A stretch of DNA of 41,552 bases from an uncultured bacterium (GCA_938038445.1 CALHRZ010000011.1:1-41552); one strand, 5' to 3'. Positions 6,220 to 15,569 are shown, counted from the stretch's first letter. Numbers and translations are program-made. The notes: generated from the letters alone by a model not told the origin.

Positions 6220-8358
6220 CTACAAGCCCGCGTGCGCGCGGCGACGAATCACGTCGTTTTGAACTTCCGGGGAAAGGTTGACAAAATACTCGGAAAAACC
6301 GCTGACGCGCACGATCAAGTTACGGTAGCGGTCAGGATTGGTTTGTGCTTCCCGAAGCGCCCGATTGCCGGTGAAATTGAACTGGAGCTCGGGAATTCGC
6401 TTGGCGACAAAAGCCTTCAATAACGTCGTAAAGATACGGCATCCCTCCGCCCCGCCGAATAATTCCGGTTCGAATTTCATGTTGATGACGCTACCCGTGA
6501 GCACCCGGTGATAGTCGGGACGCGAAACCGAATTCAAAAAGGCAGTGGGCCCTTTTTCATCCCTCCCAAAATAGGGGCTGGCCGCATCGGAAAGAGGGGT
6601 GCCGGCTTGGCGCCCGTCAGGAGTCGCACCGACCTCTTTCCCCGCCGGAATGTTCGAAACATTCGCCGCCATGGCCGCCACAAAACGCCCTCCCCCTTCG
6701 ATCTCCCGGCTCAGAATCTCCCGGGAAACCCAATCCACAAGAAACGCGGCAATCTCATCCACATACGGAACATCATTGCCGTATTTTGGCGCCCCGGATT
6801 CCAATAACCGGCGCAAGGGTTCCTCGCCTTCGAAATTCCGTTGCAAAGCATCCAACAATACGACTAGGGGAACCCGCTTTTCCTCAAACACCAGCTTTTT
6901 CAAGGCGGCGAGAGAATCGGCGGTAGTGGCCAATCCCATAACTGCAATCCCATGAAATCGATTGAATTGCGCGCCGCCATCGTTGATATCTCGCCCTCGC
7001 GCAATACAATCCCGCGTCAGGGCGGAAAGGAAGGGATCGGGAAAACGATCCGGCGGATATTCCCGGAGATGGGCATGATAACGGGCCGTGTATTCATCCA
7101 GTCCCTGTTTCATGCGCTCCAGGAAATCTTGTATCAAGCCCTCATACGACGGATTCGTTTTCTCCCGAAGGGCATGGATCGCGCGTTCGAGATAGTACGG
7201 CATGTTAAAGCGGCCATCTGACCACGCTTGCTGACGGCCAGCCAGCATTGTCTCGATGCACCCCACCATACAGTAATCCCGGGCCACGGCATCCGGAATT
7301 CCGATTTCGATCAAACCTGGAATGAGGACATGATCGTTGAAAACCGCCGGGAATCCAATACCCGTCCGAATCAGGTCGAAACACGCGTGGTAAAAACGGT
7401 CCGGCGTCCCGTCATGAAATCGGGCGGAAAGATTGGTATGAGGTGAGTGAACCAGTCCCGTCGCTTCCAGACAAAGATAGGAAAGCTCATTCGTCCCGTC
7501 GCGTCCGTCCGGCGTCAAGCCGCCAATGCAGATGTTCTGAACCCCCTGATTTTCCGCCAGCTTGATCCAAAGGCGGCAAATCCATTCGAGCGCTTCCTCC
7601 CGAGTCAGTCGTCCGGCCATTCGGTCTTTTTCGTAGAACGGGCGCAAATATTGATCCACTCGTCCTAGGGCCATATGGGCGCGATGCTCGCTCTCAAAGG
7701 CGAGATGGGTCAACGCGACGAGCTGAACCGCTTCCCGAAATGTGGAGGGCGGCGCCCACGCCACCCGATACGCCACCGCCGCTTCCTCGCGAAGCCCAGC
7801 GGAAACTGCCCGATCTCCCCACCGACGGATATACGCCGAAAACCCTTCCAGCGCCGTGATCATTCCATCGAGGGTCTCCTCGCCCTTTCGGTCCCTTTCG
7901 GCTATCCTTCGCAGCCGGGAATCCCGCGCATCCTGTATCAATCCGCCGATGCCTTTTTCCAGCAGTGCCGGGTAGTCGGCCAACGTATGATCCCATCCGG
8001 CCCAGAACGTACGGCGCCCGCGCCGATTGCTTTCCTCGGTCAGACGGGCCATCTCTTCGCCCGTAAAGGGGTCCGGAGGCTGATCGAAAAACCAACCCAT
8101 GTGGCTGCCCAATAGACGGTCGCCGGAATAGATATAAAGCGAATCGCTCGCCAAAACCCGCGAAAACGCTAAAGCACGCGCCATCGGTTCGGAAGCGCCT
8201 GCCGCATCCCGATAGGCCATGGCGCGCCAGACCGGTCGCATGTCAAATAGGGATCCCCCTTCCCCATCGGGGCGCAACAACCGGTTTCCCACCAACCGTT
8301 GGTTGTTGGACCGTACCTGGGCTAGGACCTCTTCCCACCGGTGAGTTGTGTCCGCCAT
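6220..8358 (-). CDS. Glycyl radical enzyme of the pyruvate formate-lyase / dehydratase superfamily
   Basis: A 712-residue glycyl radical enzyme. The C-terminal radical loop RVSGFSEYF puts the radical on G687. The active-site finger DYCMVGCIET gives thiyl C367 with E369 two residues on, the GC-x-E arrangement of dehydratase and C-X lyase members rather than the Cys-Cys pair of pyruvate formate-lyase. Other family blocks are PPSTFREAVQL (about 203), GRVDQYLRPFYEKD (about 232) and NVSNIPAGKEVGATPDGR (about 566). It is shorter than most members (around 780-850 residues), the N-terminal part being reduced. The reaction cannot be named; diol or hydroxy-acid dehydration or a C-S/C-N cleavage are possible. 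It is the last gene of a three-gene operon, two bases after the dehydrogenase. No radical SAM activating enzyme is encoded nearby, so activation must come from elsewhere. Confidence 0.9.
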   Translation of the reverse strand: MADTTHRWEEVLAQVRSNNQRLVGNRLLRPDGEGGSLFDMRPVWRAMAYRDAAGASEPMARALAFSRVLASDSLYIYSGDRLLGSHMGWFFDQPPDPFTGEEMARLTEESNRRGRRTFWAGWDHTLADYPALLEKGIGGLIQDARDSRLRRIAERDRKGEETLDGMITALEGFSAYIRRWGDRAVSAGLREEAAVAYRVAWAPPSTFREAVQLVALTHLAFESEHRAHMALGRVDQYLRPFYEKDRMAGRLTREEALEWICRLWIKLAENQGVQNICIGGLTPDGRDGTNELSYLCLEATGLVHSPHTNLSARFHDGTPDRFYHACFDLIRTGIGFPAVFNDHVLIPGLIEIGIPDAVARDYCMVGCIETMLAGRQQAWSDGRFNMPYYLERAIHALREKTNPSYEGLIQDFLERMKQGLDEYTARYHAHLREYPPDRFPDPFLSALTRDCIARGRDINDGGAQFNRFHGIAVMGLATTADSLAALKKLVFEEKRVPLVVLLDALQRNFEGEEPLRRLLESGAPKYGNDVPYVDEIAAFLVDWVSREILSREIEGGGRFVAAMAANVSNIPAGKEVGATPDGRQAGTPLSDAASPYFGRDEKGPTAFLNSVSRPDYHRVLTGSVINMKFEPELFGGAEGCRIFTTLLKAFVAKRIPELQFNFTGNRALREAQTNPDRYRNLIVRVSGFSEYFVNLSPEVQNDVIRRRAHAGL

Positions 8359-8360
8359 TG

Positions 8361-9485
8361 CTAGCTCTCCGATGTGGAAAACACCACCTTGCCCTCACGC
8401 CCCGACTCCGCAGACGCAACCGCTTCATTGGCGTCCGAAACGCGAAAGTACGCCGAAAGGCAGCCGGCAAACCGCTGTTGCAGACCCGTACGGCGAGCCA
8501 AGAAACGTAAGTAGGCATCCACATCGCGCAATGTGTATTGCCCACTGCCAATCAGACGAAGGGCCCGGAATGTGATTTTCTCCGGTTGAATCGAAATCGG
8601 ACCACTCGCTGAGTATTGGCCAGGAATAAAATAACGTCCTCGGGTTCGAAGCAGTTCCAGCCCTTCCGGCACTGCAGCGGGAGAACCGCTCGCTTCGATC
8701 ACAACATCCGCGCCGTCTCCCCGCCTGACCCGCTTTGCTAAAGACCGGATTGCCGAGACCCGCTCCTCCACCGAGGTGGCCCGATAATCCAAAACCAGCC
8801 GAGCGCCAAAATCCCGCGCCAGCCGAAGCCGCACGGGCGACTGGCCCGATCCGATCGCGGCAACCGTGCAACCGGCGGCAGCAGCCCAGGCGATGGCGAA
8901 CAACCCCACCGGGCCCGTCCCCTGAACCACCACGAGTTCTCCTCTGTCCAATCCCCCTCCATAAGCGCAGGCCCGAATGATCGTAGGACCCGCGCAAGGG
9001 AATGCGGCGGCTGCCAGCGCGGAAACGCCGCGGGGGACCTTAACAAGGTTTGCCGCTGGGGAAAAGAGATGCTCGGCATACCCGCCAAAGAAATGAGGGG
9101 GAAAATCGGGATTCTTAACATACGTGACACCAAAGCGGAGACAACTTGCAGTCTCACCCCGCACACAATTGAAACACCGTCCGCAGGGAATCGCTACACA
9201 AGCGACCGCCAGATCCCCCTTTCGAATCGTTCGCCTTAACCCATCGCAGGGCGGTCGCCGCCCTCCCCATGCCTCGACACGTCCAACAAACTCGTGACCA
9301 ATAATGAGAGGCGCCGGAACCGGTATACGTCCCTTGAGAATATGAATGTCCGTTCCACAAATGCCGCTCACGACCATCGATAAGCGCACCTCGCCCGGGG
9401 ACGGCTCAAGGATAGGATATGATCGAATGTCCAACGGTTGCTGGGGACCCCGAAAAACCGCCGCAATTCCCATGCGATTCGCCAT
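8361..9485 (-). CDS. Zinc-dependent medium-chain alcohol dehydrogenase
   Basis: A 374-residue MDR-superfamily dehydrogenase. Catalytic zinc ligands are recognisable as C43 (GICGTD) and H64-E65 (IIGHEF). A structural zinc lobe is present with C101, C104, C107 and C115 (PCGRCFNCVRGETASC). The Rossmann fold carries GTGPVG at 189-194, and the cofactor is NAD(P). Such enzymes oxidise polyols and sugar alcohols (sorbitol, threonine and galactitol dehydrogenase relatives) or reduce aldehydes. In this operon it may form the substrate of the downstream glycyl radical enzyme or consume its aldehyde product; this is inference. AAGGA seven bases before the ATG at 9485 decides the start. It follows the glycosidase-like gene after 14 bases and precedes the radical enzyme gene by two. 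Confidence 0.88.
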   Translation of the reverse strand: MANRMGIAAVFRGPQQPLDIRSYPILEPSPGEVRLSMVVSGICGTDIHILKGRIPVPAPLIIGHEFVGRVEAWGGRRPPCDGLRRTIRKGDLAVACVAIPCGRCFNCVRGETASCLRFGVTYVKNPDFPPHFFGGYAEHLFSPAANLVKVPRGVSALAAAAFPCAGPTIIRACAYGGGLDRGELVVVQGTGPVGLFAIAWAAAAGCTVAAIGSGQSPVRLRLARDFGARLVLDYRATSVEERVSAIRSLAKRVRRGDGADVVIEASGSPAAVPEGLELLRTRGRYFIPGQYSASGPISIQPEKITFRALRLIGSGQYTLRDVDAYLRFLARRTGLQQRFAGCLSAYFRVSDANEAVASAESGREGKVVFSTSES

Positions 9486-9499
9486 GGCCCATTCCTTTG

Positions 9500-11458
9500 C
9501 TATTCGATGAGAAATACCGCAAAACAACAGCTCGGAAGATTCGTAACTGTTGCGGAAAAGCCTGAAGCCGTCCCGGGAGTGGTCCCTGGGATGAGCAGCG
9601 GCCGCATTCGGGCGTTCCGTTTCACCGCCAAGGCGCGGCCCTGAACTTCGATCGTCCCTGACGCCGCTTCGCCGCCCAGATTGGTCACAAGCAATAGCGA
9701 CTGGCCTTGATCATTCTCCCAGAGGCAAGGGTAAAGAACCTCCGTTCCCATGGACACGGCGCGCGTGGGACTATAGGCCGGATTATGAAGGCGAACAATC
9801 CGTCCCCTGAGGGAAGCCAGGCTATCCCAGAGCGGCTTGATGAAAGCCACCCGCTCGGCAAACGACACGCCCGGTTCCAGAAAGGGATGGCTCGCCATGC
9901 CAAAAGCGGCGCAAATAGCCGCCGCTTTGGGACTACTGAACAGAATCCGGTCAGGCAAATTGCCTGAAATCAGATGCCCGCCCATGCAGTCGAGTCCTGC
10001 AAAATAGGCCGTGGATTCCGGATGACTCAGAAGTTCATCGTGCCGAACGGAAAATTCGCCCCCGATCGCCGCATCGAACGCGGCATAACCCAAATAATTG
10101 GAGTTGCCCGTGTGGCCGATCAAGGCGCCGCCTGGACCCACTCGATTCCGCAGTGCTTTGGCAAAGTGAAAATAATTATGGGCGGATACATGGAGCGGCG
10201 AACACTTGACATAGCCCATGCAAAAGGGGGTGTTCCAGTCCACATAAAGTCCATCCACGTCGGGACGAAGGAATTCTTCAAAGAACGGCGAATACATCTG
10301 CCACATCTCGGTTCCCCGGGCGTAAAAGAGGACCCGCATGCCGCGCCGGCGGCATCGGGCCACAAAAGCCCTTAGCCATTTTCGGTCGTTGGGAATATAG
10401 TCCGCGATCGGCTCGTTGTTGGATCCGGGATTCCTCATCCAGAATTGGTGGATGATCATGGTATTAGCGCCCAGCGCGGCAGCCTCATCCACCCGGCTCA
10501 GTTCCGGATTTCCCTGAAAAAGTTGCGGCGGTTGTTCCGGGATTTGCTTGATCGGCATGGAAATCCAAGGCCAACGGTCTCCCGTTCGCGCATACGGATA
10601 CATGCAATGGCAAATGCGGCAGCCGAGCAAGGTATTCCGCACCGTGGGGTCGGCATCGGGAGCACTTTCCGTTCGTGCGCGACCCATGAGAAAGGCCCAA
10701 CGATTGCGATAGCGGTGGGGCCCCGTTACGCGGAGCGTATTGCCTTCGTGGAAATGCCAGGCCAATTGGAATTTTCCGCCGTCCGACGTGACCGTCGTGC
10801 AGGTTTCAGCGGAAGGACCATCACGATATTCAGTCCAATCTTCCAAAATAAACTCTAGCCGATTGGAGAAAAAGCGCGTGTTCTCCCACCCAAGATCCAG
10901 CGAAACATAGGGGAGCAGTTCCCGAATGTTTTCGCCGTTTGTCAATTCACGAAAGAGGGAAAAACCGACAAAAGCATGAATGGTCGAAAAATCCTTTTTG
11001 TATTTCGGCTCTCGGCTGTAATAGCCCCATCGCGCACGGGATACCCCGGCCGGATGGACTTCGACCAAAAGGCCGATCCGCTCAATCTCCACCGAGACAC
11101 CAGAAGGAACCGAAACGGCGAGATTAACAAAAACCGCCCCCTCTTCATGAATTTCATACTCCTGAATGACCTCGAGCCGGCCGTCGGCAAGAACCGCTCG
11201 GGTTGAGAGGACCAAATAGTCCTCCAGACGCTTGACGACGCGCATTTCCGCACGGCCGTCGGAAAGACGGATCGTACGGCCGCCCACGACCGCAACAAGG
11301 TCCGCCAAAACGCCCCGTTCAGGCACGAGAGGTCTGGTTTCAAGGGCATTATGGACCGCACAATCAGTCAGAACTCCACCGCGTGCTGCATCCCAGATCA
11401 GTCGTCCGGCGCCTGTTTCGACGGTGAATGTGCTGCCGTGTTTCCGAGTTTTCAGCAT
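9500..11458 (-). CDS. Putative TIM-barrel glycoside hydrolase (DUF6259-like), cytoplasmic
   Basis: A 652-residue protein without signal peptide. Residues 1 to about 250 look like a beta-sandwich domain. The middle part looks like a glycosidase barrel: AALGANTMIIHQFWM, then RRRGMRVLFYARG, then PDVDGLYVDWNTPFCMG, where the aspartates at a strand end are candidates for catalysis, as in GH36-like enzymes. ALIGHTGNSNYLGY and a C-terminal beta domain (LLLVTNLGGEAASGTIEV) follow. I cannot place it in a numbered family with certainty; DUF6259 or a GH36/GH31-like clan is my best guess. The start at 11458 is set by AAAGGGAAGG just upstream. As first gene of the operon it could release a sugar that the dehydrogenase and glycyl radical enzyme then process. 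Confidence 0.6.
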   Translation of the reverse strand: MLKTRKHGSTFTVETGAGRLIWDAARGGVLTDCAVHNALETRPLVPERGVLADLVAVVGGRTIRLSDGRAEMRVVKRLEDYLVLSTRAVLADGRLEVIQEYEIHEEGAVFVNLAVSVPSGVSVEIERIGLLVEVHPAGVSRARWGYYSREPKYKKDFSTIHAFVGFSLFRELTNGENIRELLPYVSLDLGWENTRFFSNRLEFILEDWTEYRDGPSAETCTTVTSDGGKFQLAWHFHEGNTLRVTGPHRYRNRWAFLMGRARTESAPDADPTVRNTLLGCRICHCMYPYARTGDRWPWISMPIKQIPEQPPQLFQGNPELSRVDEAAALGANTMIIHQFWMRNPGSNNEPIADYIPNDRKWLRAFVARCRRRGMRVLFYARGTEMWQMYSPFFEEFLRPDVDGLYVDWNTPFCMGYVKCSPLHVSAHNYFHFAKALRNRVGPGGALIGHTGNSNYLGYAAFDAAIGGEFSVRHDELLSHPESTAYFAGLDCMGGHLISGNLPDRILFSSPKAAAICAAFGMASHPFLEPGVSFAERVAFIKPLWDSLASLRGRIVRLHNPAYSPTRAVSMGTEVLYPCLWENDQGQSLLLVTNLGGEAASGTIEVQGRALAVKRNARMRPLLIPGTTPGTASGFSATVTNLPSCCFAVFLIE

Positions 11459-11489
11459 GACCTTCCCTTTGCAAACAAGAATTGATTGA

Positions 11490-11518
11490 AAACTACCACA
11501 CCCGCCTAGTGCCATCAA
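11490..11518 (-). promoter_or_regulatory. Candidate promoter of the glycosidase-dehydrogenase-glycyl radical operon
   Basis: Reading the minus strand, TTGATG (11513-11518) and TAGTTT (11490-11495) are 17 bases apart, with TG one base before the -10. The predicted start point falls about 25 bases before the gene start at 11458. Matches to consensus are partial. Confidence 0.35.
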
Positions 11519-11570
11519 GGAAAAGGACCGCTTCCATCGGTTTGATCCGACCAATCCATGCGGCGCAGAC

Positions 11571-11599
11571 TTGAATCGGACGCCGCAATCGGGTATAGA
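11571..11599 (+). promoter_or_regulatory. Candidate promoter of the rmlA-rmlD-rmlC operon
   Basis: TTGAAT (11571-11576), a 17-base spacer, then TATAGA (11594-11599). A transcript would start near 11606, with an A-rich GG ribosome-binding site just before the GTG start of rmlA. It is divergent from the glycosidase operon promoter, with about 52 bases between the two -35 elements. Confidence 0.45.
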
Positions 11600-11618
11600 A
11601 GAGAAAAAAGGTTCGATC

Positions 11619-12524
11619 GTGGTGCGAAAGGGAATCATTTTGGCCGGCGGAGCGGGGACTCGGCTTTACCCCGCTACTCAGGTCGTTTGCAAACAACTCC
11701 TGCCTGTCTATGATAAGCCGATGATTTATTATCCCCTCTCGACCCTCCTCCTTGCCGGGATCCGAAACATCCTGATCATCTCCACCCCGGAAGCGACTCC
11801 GGTGTTTCAGCGTCTTCTGGGGGACGGCGGCCACCTCGGTGTGCGTTTTTCCTATTGCATCCAGGAAAAACCGAACGGAATCGCCCAGGCGTTCATCCTC
11901 GGACGTGAATTCATCGGAGCCGATCCCGTCTGCCTGATTCTCGGCGACAACATCTTTCACGGCGACGGATTGGCGCGCCTCCTACAGGAAACGTCAGAAC
12001 AACGTGGCGCCACCATTTTTGGCTACCCGGTAAAGGACCCCCAGCGTTACGGCGTCGTGGCCTTCGATGCGCAGGGACGGGTTTGCGCGATCGAGGAAAA
12101 GCCGGCTCAACCCAAGTCGCGATATGCGGTCGTCGGCCTCTACTTCTATGACGCTGACGTGGTGGAAATCGCCGCGTCGCTTTGTCCCTCCGCCCGCGGC
12201 GAATACGAAATCACCGATGTGAATGCCCGGTACCTTCAGGAGGGCCGTCTCCGGATTCGCCTTCTGGGCCGAGGGTACGCTTGGTTGGACACCGGAACCC
12301 ATGACGCATTGGCCGATGCCACGGCCTATGTCAAAGCCATCGAGGACCGAACCGGTCTCAAAATCGCCTGCCTCGAAGAAATCGCCTGGCGAATGGGATT
12401 CATCAGCCAAGCCCAACTGGCGGTTGCAGCCGAGCGTTACCGCGCCTCCGAATACGGCCGCTATCTCAAACGACTGATCGAACAACCCCATGACGATTCG
12501 CCCCTTTCGCCATGCGGATCCTGA
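11619..12524 (+). CDS. rmlA: Glucose-1-phosphate thymidylyltransferase RmlA
   Basis: About 301 residues. It joins dTTP and glucose-1-phosphate to dTDP-glucose, the first step of dTDP-L-rhamnose synthesis. The nucleotide-binding N-terminus reads [17 protein letters not shown], with [23 protein letters not shown] following. [13 protein letters not shown] and the sugar-binding [12 protein letters not shown], then [13 protein letters not shown], are all canonical. Family members normally begin just before KGIILAGG. Two adjacent GTG codons (11619 and 11622) sit there, preceded by AAAAAAGG at suitable spacing, so a GTG start is chosen; no ATG is available. It overlaps rmlD by 13 bases and leads an rmlA-D-C operon. 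Confidence 0.95.
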   Translation: MVRKGIILAGGAGTRLYPATQVVCKQLLPVYDKPMIYYPLSTLLLAGIRNILIISTPEATPVFQRLLGDGGHLGVRFSYCIQEKPNGIAQAFILGREFIGADPVCLILGDNIFHGDGLARLLQETSEQRGATIFGYPVKDPQRYGVVAFDAQGRVCAIEEKPAQPKSRYAVVGLYFYDADVVEIAASLCPSARGEYEITDVNARYLQEGRLRIRLLGRGYAWLDTGTHDALADATAYVKAIEDRTGLKIACLEEIAWRMGFISQAQLAVAAERYRASEYGRYLKRLIEQPHDDSPLSPCGS

Positions 12525-13360
12525 TCACGGGTGGCAACGGAATGCTCGGCCGCGAACTCGTTCGCGCGCTGGCGGTCTCCCATACCCTTCGCATAGCGGA
12601 TCTTCCCGAAACAGACATCACCCAGGTCTCGGATTGCTTCGCCAAAATTCGAGACTTTCGACCGGAGGTCATTCTTCATGCCGCCGCCGCAACAGATGTG
12701 GATGGTTGCGAATCGGAACCTGACCGCGCCTTCCGCGTGAACGCCGTCGGCAGCGCCAACGTCGCCCATGCGGCTGAACGACTCGGCGCGCGACTGATCG
12801 CCTTTTCGACGGATTACGTCTTCGACGGAACCGCCCCACGCCCCTACCATGAATGGGACACGCCGGCCCCCCGGACCGTCTATGGCGCCAGTAAACTCGC
12901 GGGAGAAGAAGCCATCCGCATCCATTGCCCCAATCACGTGATTTTGCGAATCGCTTGGCTGTACGGTCCCGGAGGTCCCAGCTTTCTCCACACGATTCTC
13001 GGCAAAGCCCGCCATCCCGGCCCCCCTCTCCGTGTGGTCAACGATCAGTGGGGTAACCCCACATCGACCCGTGCCGTCGCAGAACTCGTGGTCCGCCTTC
13101 TCGATCAGCCCGTCGCCGGCCTTTTTCACGCTTCCTGTGAAGGAGAGGCCACATGGTTCGAATTCGCGCGCACCGCGATCGCCTTTGTCGGCATCCAAAG
13201 GGAAATTCTCCCTTGCACAACAGCCGAATTCCACCGACCCGCGCCCCGCCCCGCCAATTCCCGGTTAGAAAAACGGCGCCTACGTCTCCATGGCTTTCCG
13301 CCCATGCCGGACTGGCGCGATGAACTGGCCTGTTTTCTTCGGCACTACCCTGATCTCTGA
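12512..13360 (+). CDS. rmlD: dTDP-4-dehydrorhamnose reductase RmlD
   Basis: A 282-residue extended short-chain dehydrogenase that reduces dTDP-4-keto-L-rhamnose to dTDP-L-rhamnose with NAD(P)H. Visible marks are the nucleotide loop [33 protein letters not shown], and the catalytic YGASKLAGE (Y-x-x-x-K). [13 protein letters not shown] follows, as in RmlD proteins. The ATG lies inside the end of rmlA, indicating translational coupling. rmlC follows after 11 bases. Confidence 0.95.
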   Translation: MRILITGGNGMLGRELVRALAVSHTLRIADLPETDITQVSDCFAKIRDFRPEVILHAAAATDVDGCESEPDRAFRVNAVGSANVAHAAERLGARLIAFSTDYVFDGTAPRPYHEWDTPAPRTVYGASKLAGEEAIRIHCPNHVILRIAWLYGPGGPSFLHTILGKARHPGPPLRVVNDQWGNPTSTRAVAELVVRLLDQPVAGLFHASCEGEATWFEFARTAIAFVGIQREILPCTTAEFHRPAPRPANSRLEKRRLRLHGFPPMPDWRDELACFLRHYPDL

Positions 13361-13371
13361 AAGGACCCGGC

Positions 13372-13923
13372 ATGCCCTTTCAATTTGAATCGCTTCCCCT
13401 TGCCGATGCCCGGTTGATCATCCCTCGGCTGTTCACGGATGCACGCGGCGTTTTCTTCGAAACCTTCAAGGAATCGGAGTTCTTCGCCCAGGGAATTCAC
13501 GGCCCCTTTCGCCAGGAAAACCAGTCTCGATCGATCCGCCACGTTCTACGCGGCCTCCATTTTCAGCGGCCTCCTTACGCACAGGCGAAGTTGATCCGGG
13601 TCCTAAAAGGAACCATATACGACGTGTTTGTCGACCTTCGACCCCGCTCGCCGACGTTCGGCAAGTGGTTCGGCATTACCCTTTCCGGTGATTCGCCCCG
13701 TCTGCTCTATGTGCCGGAAGGGTTCGCGCACGGCTTTGTTACGTTGAGCGACGAAGCCGAAGTCCTTTATCGAACCACCGCCGAGTATCGGCCGGAGGCC
13801 GAAGGAGGCATCCGATGGAACGACCCTGACCTGGCGATTGCCTGGCCGGTATCCGAACCTCTCCTTTCGGCACGCGATGCCGAGTTGCCCCTATTCCGAG
13901 AATTTCGATCCACGCTCTTTTAG
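13372..13923 (+). CDS. rmlC: dTDP-4-dehydrorhamnose 3,5-epimerase RmlC
   Basis: A 183-residue cupin epimerase, the usual length. It converts dTDP-4-keto-6-deoxyglucose to dTDP-4-keto-L-rhamnose. The family signatures are FTDARGVFFETFKESEF, QENQSRSIRHVLRGLHFQ with the catalytic histidine in RGLHF, IYDVFVDLRPRSPTFGKW, and YVPEGFAHGFVTLS. AAAGGA seven bases upstream supports the ATG. Its stop codon overlaps the stop of the convergent glycosyltransferase gene (sequence TTAG at 13920-13923). rmlB, the dehydratase acting between RmlA and RmlC, is not in the window. Confidence 0.95.
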   Translation: MPFQFESLPLADARLIIPRLFTDARGVFFETFKESEFFAQGIHGPFRQENQSRSIRHVLRGLHFQRPPYAQAKLIRVLKGTIYDVFVDLRPRSPTFGKWFGITLSGDSPRLLYVPEGFAHGFVTLSDEAEVLYRTTAEYRPEAEGGIRWNDPDLAIAWPVSEPLLSARDAELPLFREFRSTLF

Positions 13924-14885
13924 GGAGTCCCGCGCGACACGGCTTCCATCAGCACCTGTTCGAGGCGGCGGACGCTCTCCTCCCAAGAAAGAACGGAGCG
14001 GCGGCGCACCCCCTCAGCGAGCCTTGCCCGAAGCGTTGGATTCCGCGCCAATTCGCAAAGTCCTTGCCCAAGATCCCTCACCAGCCAGGCGTCCATCCCA
14101 TGCGTAAACACATGCTCCATCCTTCCCCGTAACCCCAGAATGGAACGACCGGCCCGCACATACTCCTGAAGCTTAAAATTGCTGTCTTGGTCCGACGGGT
14201 TGACGAGAATGTCGGCTTGCCGTAACACGGCAGGCACTTCTTCCGGCGGCACCCGTCCCGTAAACCGCACGTTGCCAGGAGCTCGTTTCTTTAATTCTCG
14301 GTTGACATCTCCGATAAGAAAAAGTGTTGCGTCCGGACATTGACGCATGGCCCTCATGAGTCGTCCCATTCCCTTGTACCAGGATTGATCCCCGAGATAG
14401 ACCACCTTCACGCCAGGCGCGTCAAGGCAAAGGGACGTTTCCCGCTCCTCCCCATGCACGCCATGGGGAATATAATGAGCGGAAACGCCCCAGCGACGCG
14501 CCCGATATACATTGTATGCGCTCACACTGGTCACACGGTCGGCCCATTGAACACTGAGCCGCTCCAAGGGCCACGCCAGCAAAAAGGGAATACGACTCTG
14601 TTCGGCATAATAGTCATCCCAGGCATGAACAACGGGGGACTTCAACCACCTCCTCCGGCGCCACACGGCGGCCAACAGGGCGCCGGCGTGTTGCGCGAGA
14701 ATGACGTCCGGATTCCACATCCGGACATCGGCCAGAAATCGCCCAGGATGTCGGCAATCGGAACGGGTCCAAAAACGAACGACATGACCGAATTGCTCAA
14801 GAAAGTGAAGATACGCAAACGTCCCACGCGGCATCCGTTCGTATGTGTACGAGGGATCAGCAAAGGTCAAGAGTGCGCAACGCAT
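13920..14885 (-). CDS. GT4-type glycosyltransferase
   Basis: A 321-residue GT-B fold glycosyltransferase. The N-terminal half holds the acceptor domain (WNPDVILAQHAGALL and DRVTSVSAYNVYRARRWGVSAHYIPHGV). The C-terminal Glycos_transf_1 half begins at VKVVYLGDQSWYKGMGRL and contains LFLIGDVN, NVRFTGRVPPEEVPAVLRQADILVNPSDQDSNFK and LQEYVRAGRSILGL. The usual E-x7-E donor motif is not cleanly conserved (SNFKLQEY in that place), so donor specificity is open. It is the last gene of the minus-strand glycan operon, six bases after the methyltransferase. The context suggests assembly of a surface polysaccharide or O-antigen-like glycan. Confidence 0.82.
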   Translation of the reverse strand: MRCALLTFADPSYTYERMPRGTFAYLHFLEQFGHVVRFWTRSDCRHPGRFLADVRMWNPDVILAQHAGALLAAVWRRRRWLKSPVVHAWDDYYAEQSRIPFLLAWPLERLSVQWADRVTSVSAYNVYRARRWGVSAHYIPHGVHGEERETSLCLDAPGVKVVYLGDQSWYKGMGRLMRAMRQCPDATLFLIGDVNRELKKRAPGNVRFTGRVPPEEVPAVLRQADILVNPSDQDSNFKLQEYVRAGRSILGLRGRMEHVFTHGMDAWLVRDLGQGLCELARNPTLRARLAEGVRRRSVLSWEESVRRLEQVLMEAVSRGTP

Positions 14886-14891
14886 GGCCTT

Positions 14892-15569
14892 TCAGCAGGT
14901 TTCTTGAAGGAACGTGACGTCCCGCACCTTCCGAAAAAGGGCGTTCTGCCCCATGGGCATTATCCCATAGTAGGTCTGATCCCACCCCATCGCAACAGGC
15001 TCAAACCCATGATCCCGCATAACATTTCGAAGCGACTTCCGTGTGTAAAAGCGGATATGCCCGCCGCCCACATCGAAACAGCGTTCGAAGGCGAATAGCG
15101 CGACTAAAACCTTCTTCAGGAGATTGAAGTCGGTGGTGTACACCGCCACGAAACCGTCCGGCTTCAGAACCCGGTTGAATTCGTTGAGCGCGCGGTGGGT
15201 ATCGTAAAGATGTTCCAGAACGGCCAGGGCAACAAGTGCATCACAGGATCCAGAGGGAACCATCGCCATGTCCTCGGCAAAGCCCACATGGATCTCCGCG
15301 TGAGGAAAGCGCCGGCGGGCCTCTTCCGCCGCAATCGGACTCGGCTCGACGCCGATTAAACGGTTCACACCGGGAATGGTAGCCAGATATTGAAGCGTCA
15401 ACCCGATTCCGCATCCCACATCCAAAACGACGGCGGGTGATGAGCCGTTTTCGACCAACATCCGCAACGCCCCCTGATCGCGCCAATGCGCATCGGGACG
15501 GCAGGGCTCCTTCTCCATTCGCCTTTTCCAGTGGCGGTCGTAGTATTCGGCAATCGATGGAAGCGTCAT
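14892..15569 (-). CDS. Class I SAM-dependent methyltransferase
   Basis: A 225-residue Rossmann-fold methyltransferase. Motif I is VVLDVGCGIGLTL, followed by LIGVEPSPIAAEEARRRFP (acidic residue for the ribose of SAM), CDALVALAVLEHLYD (motif IV region) and LNEFNRVLKPDGFVAVYT. It is of the Methyltransf_11/23 type found in glycan clusters. It may methylate a sugar or the non-reducing end of a glycan, but the acceptor cannot be read from sequence. Its ATG overlaps the stop of the preceding GT2 gene as ATGA, so translation is coupled. Confidence 0.85.
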   Translation of the reverse strand: MTLPSIAEYYDRHWKRRMEKEPCRPDAHWRDQGALRMLVENGSSPAVVLDVGCGIGLTLQYLATIPGVNRLIGVEPSPIAAEEARRRFPHAEIHVGFAEDMAMVPSGSCDALVALAVLEHLYDTHRALNEFNRVLKPDGFVAVYTTDFNLLKKVLVALFAFERCFDVGGGHIRFYTRKSLRNVMRDHGFEPVAMGWDQTYYGIMPMGQNALFRKVRDVTFLQETC

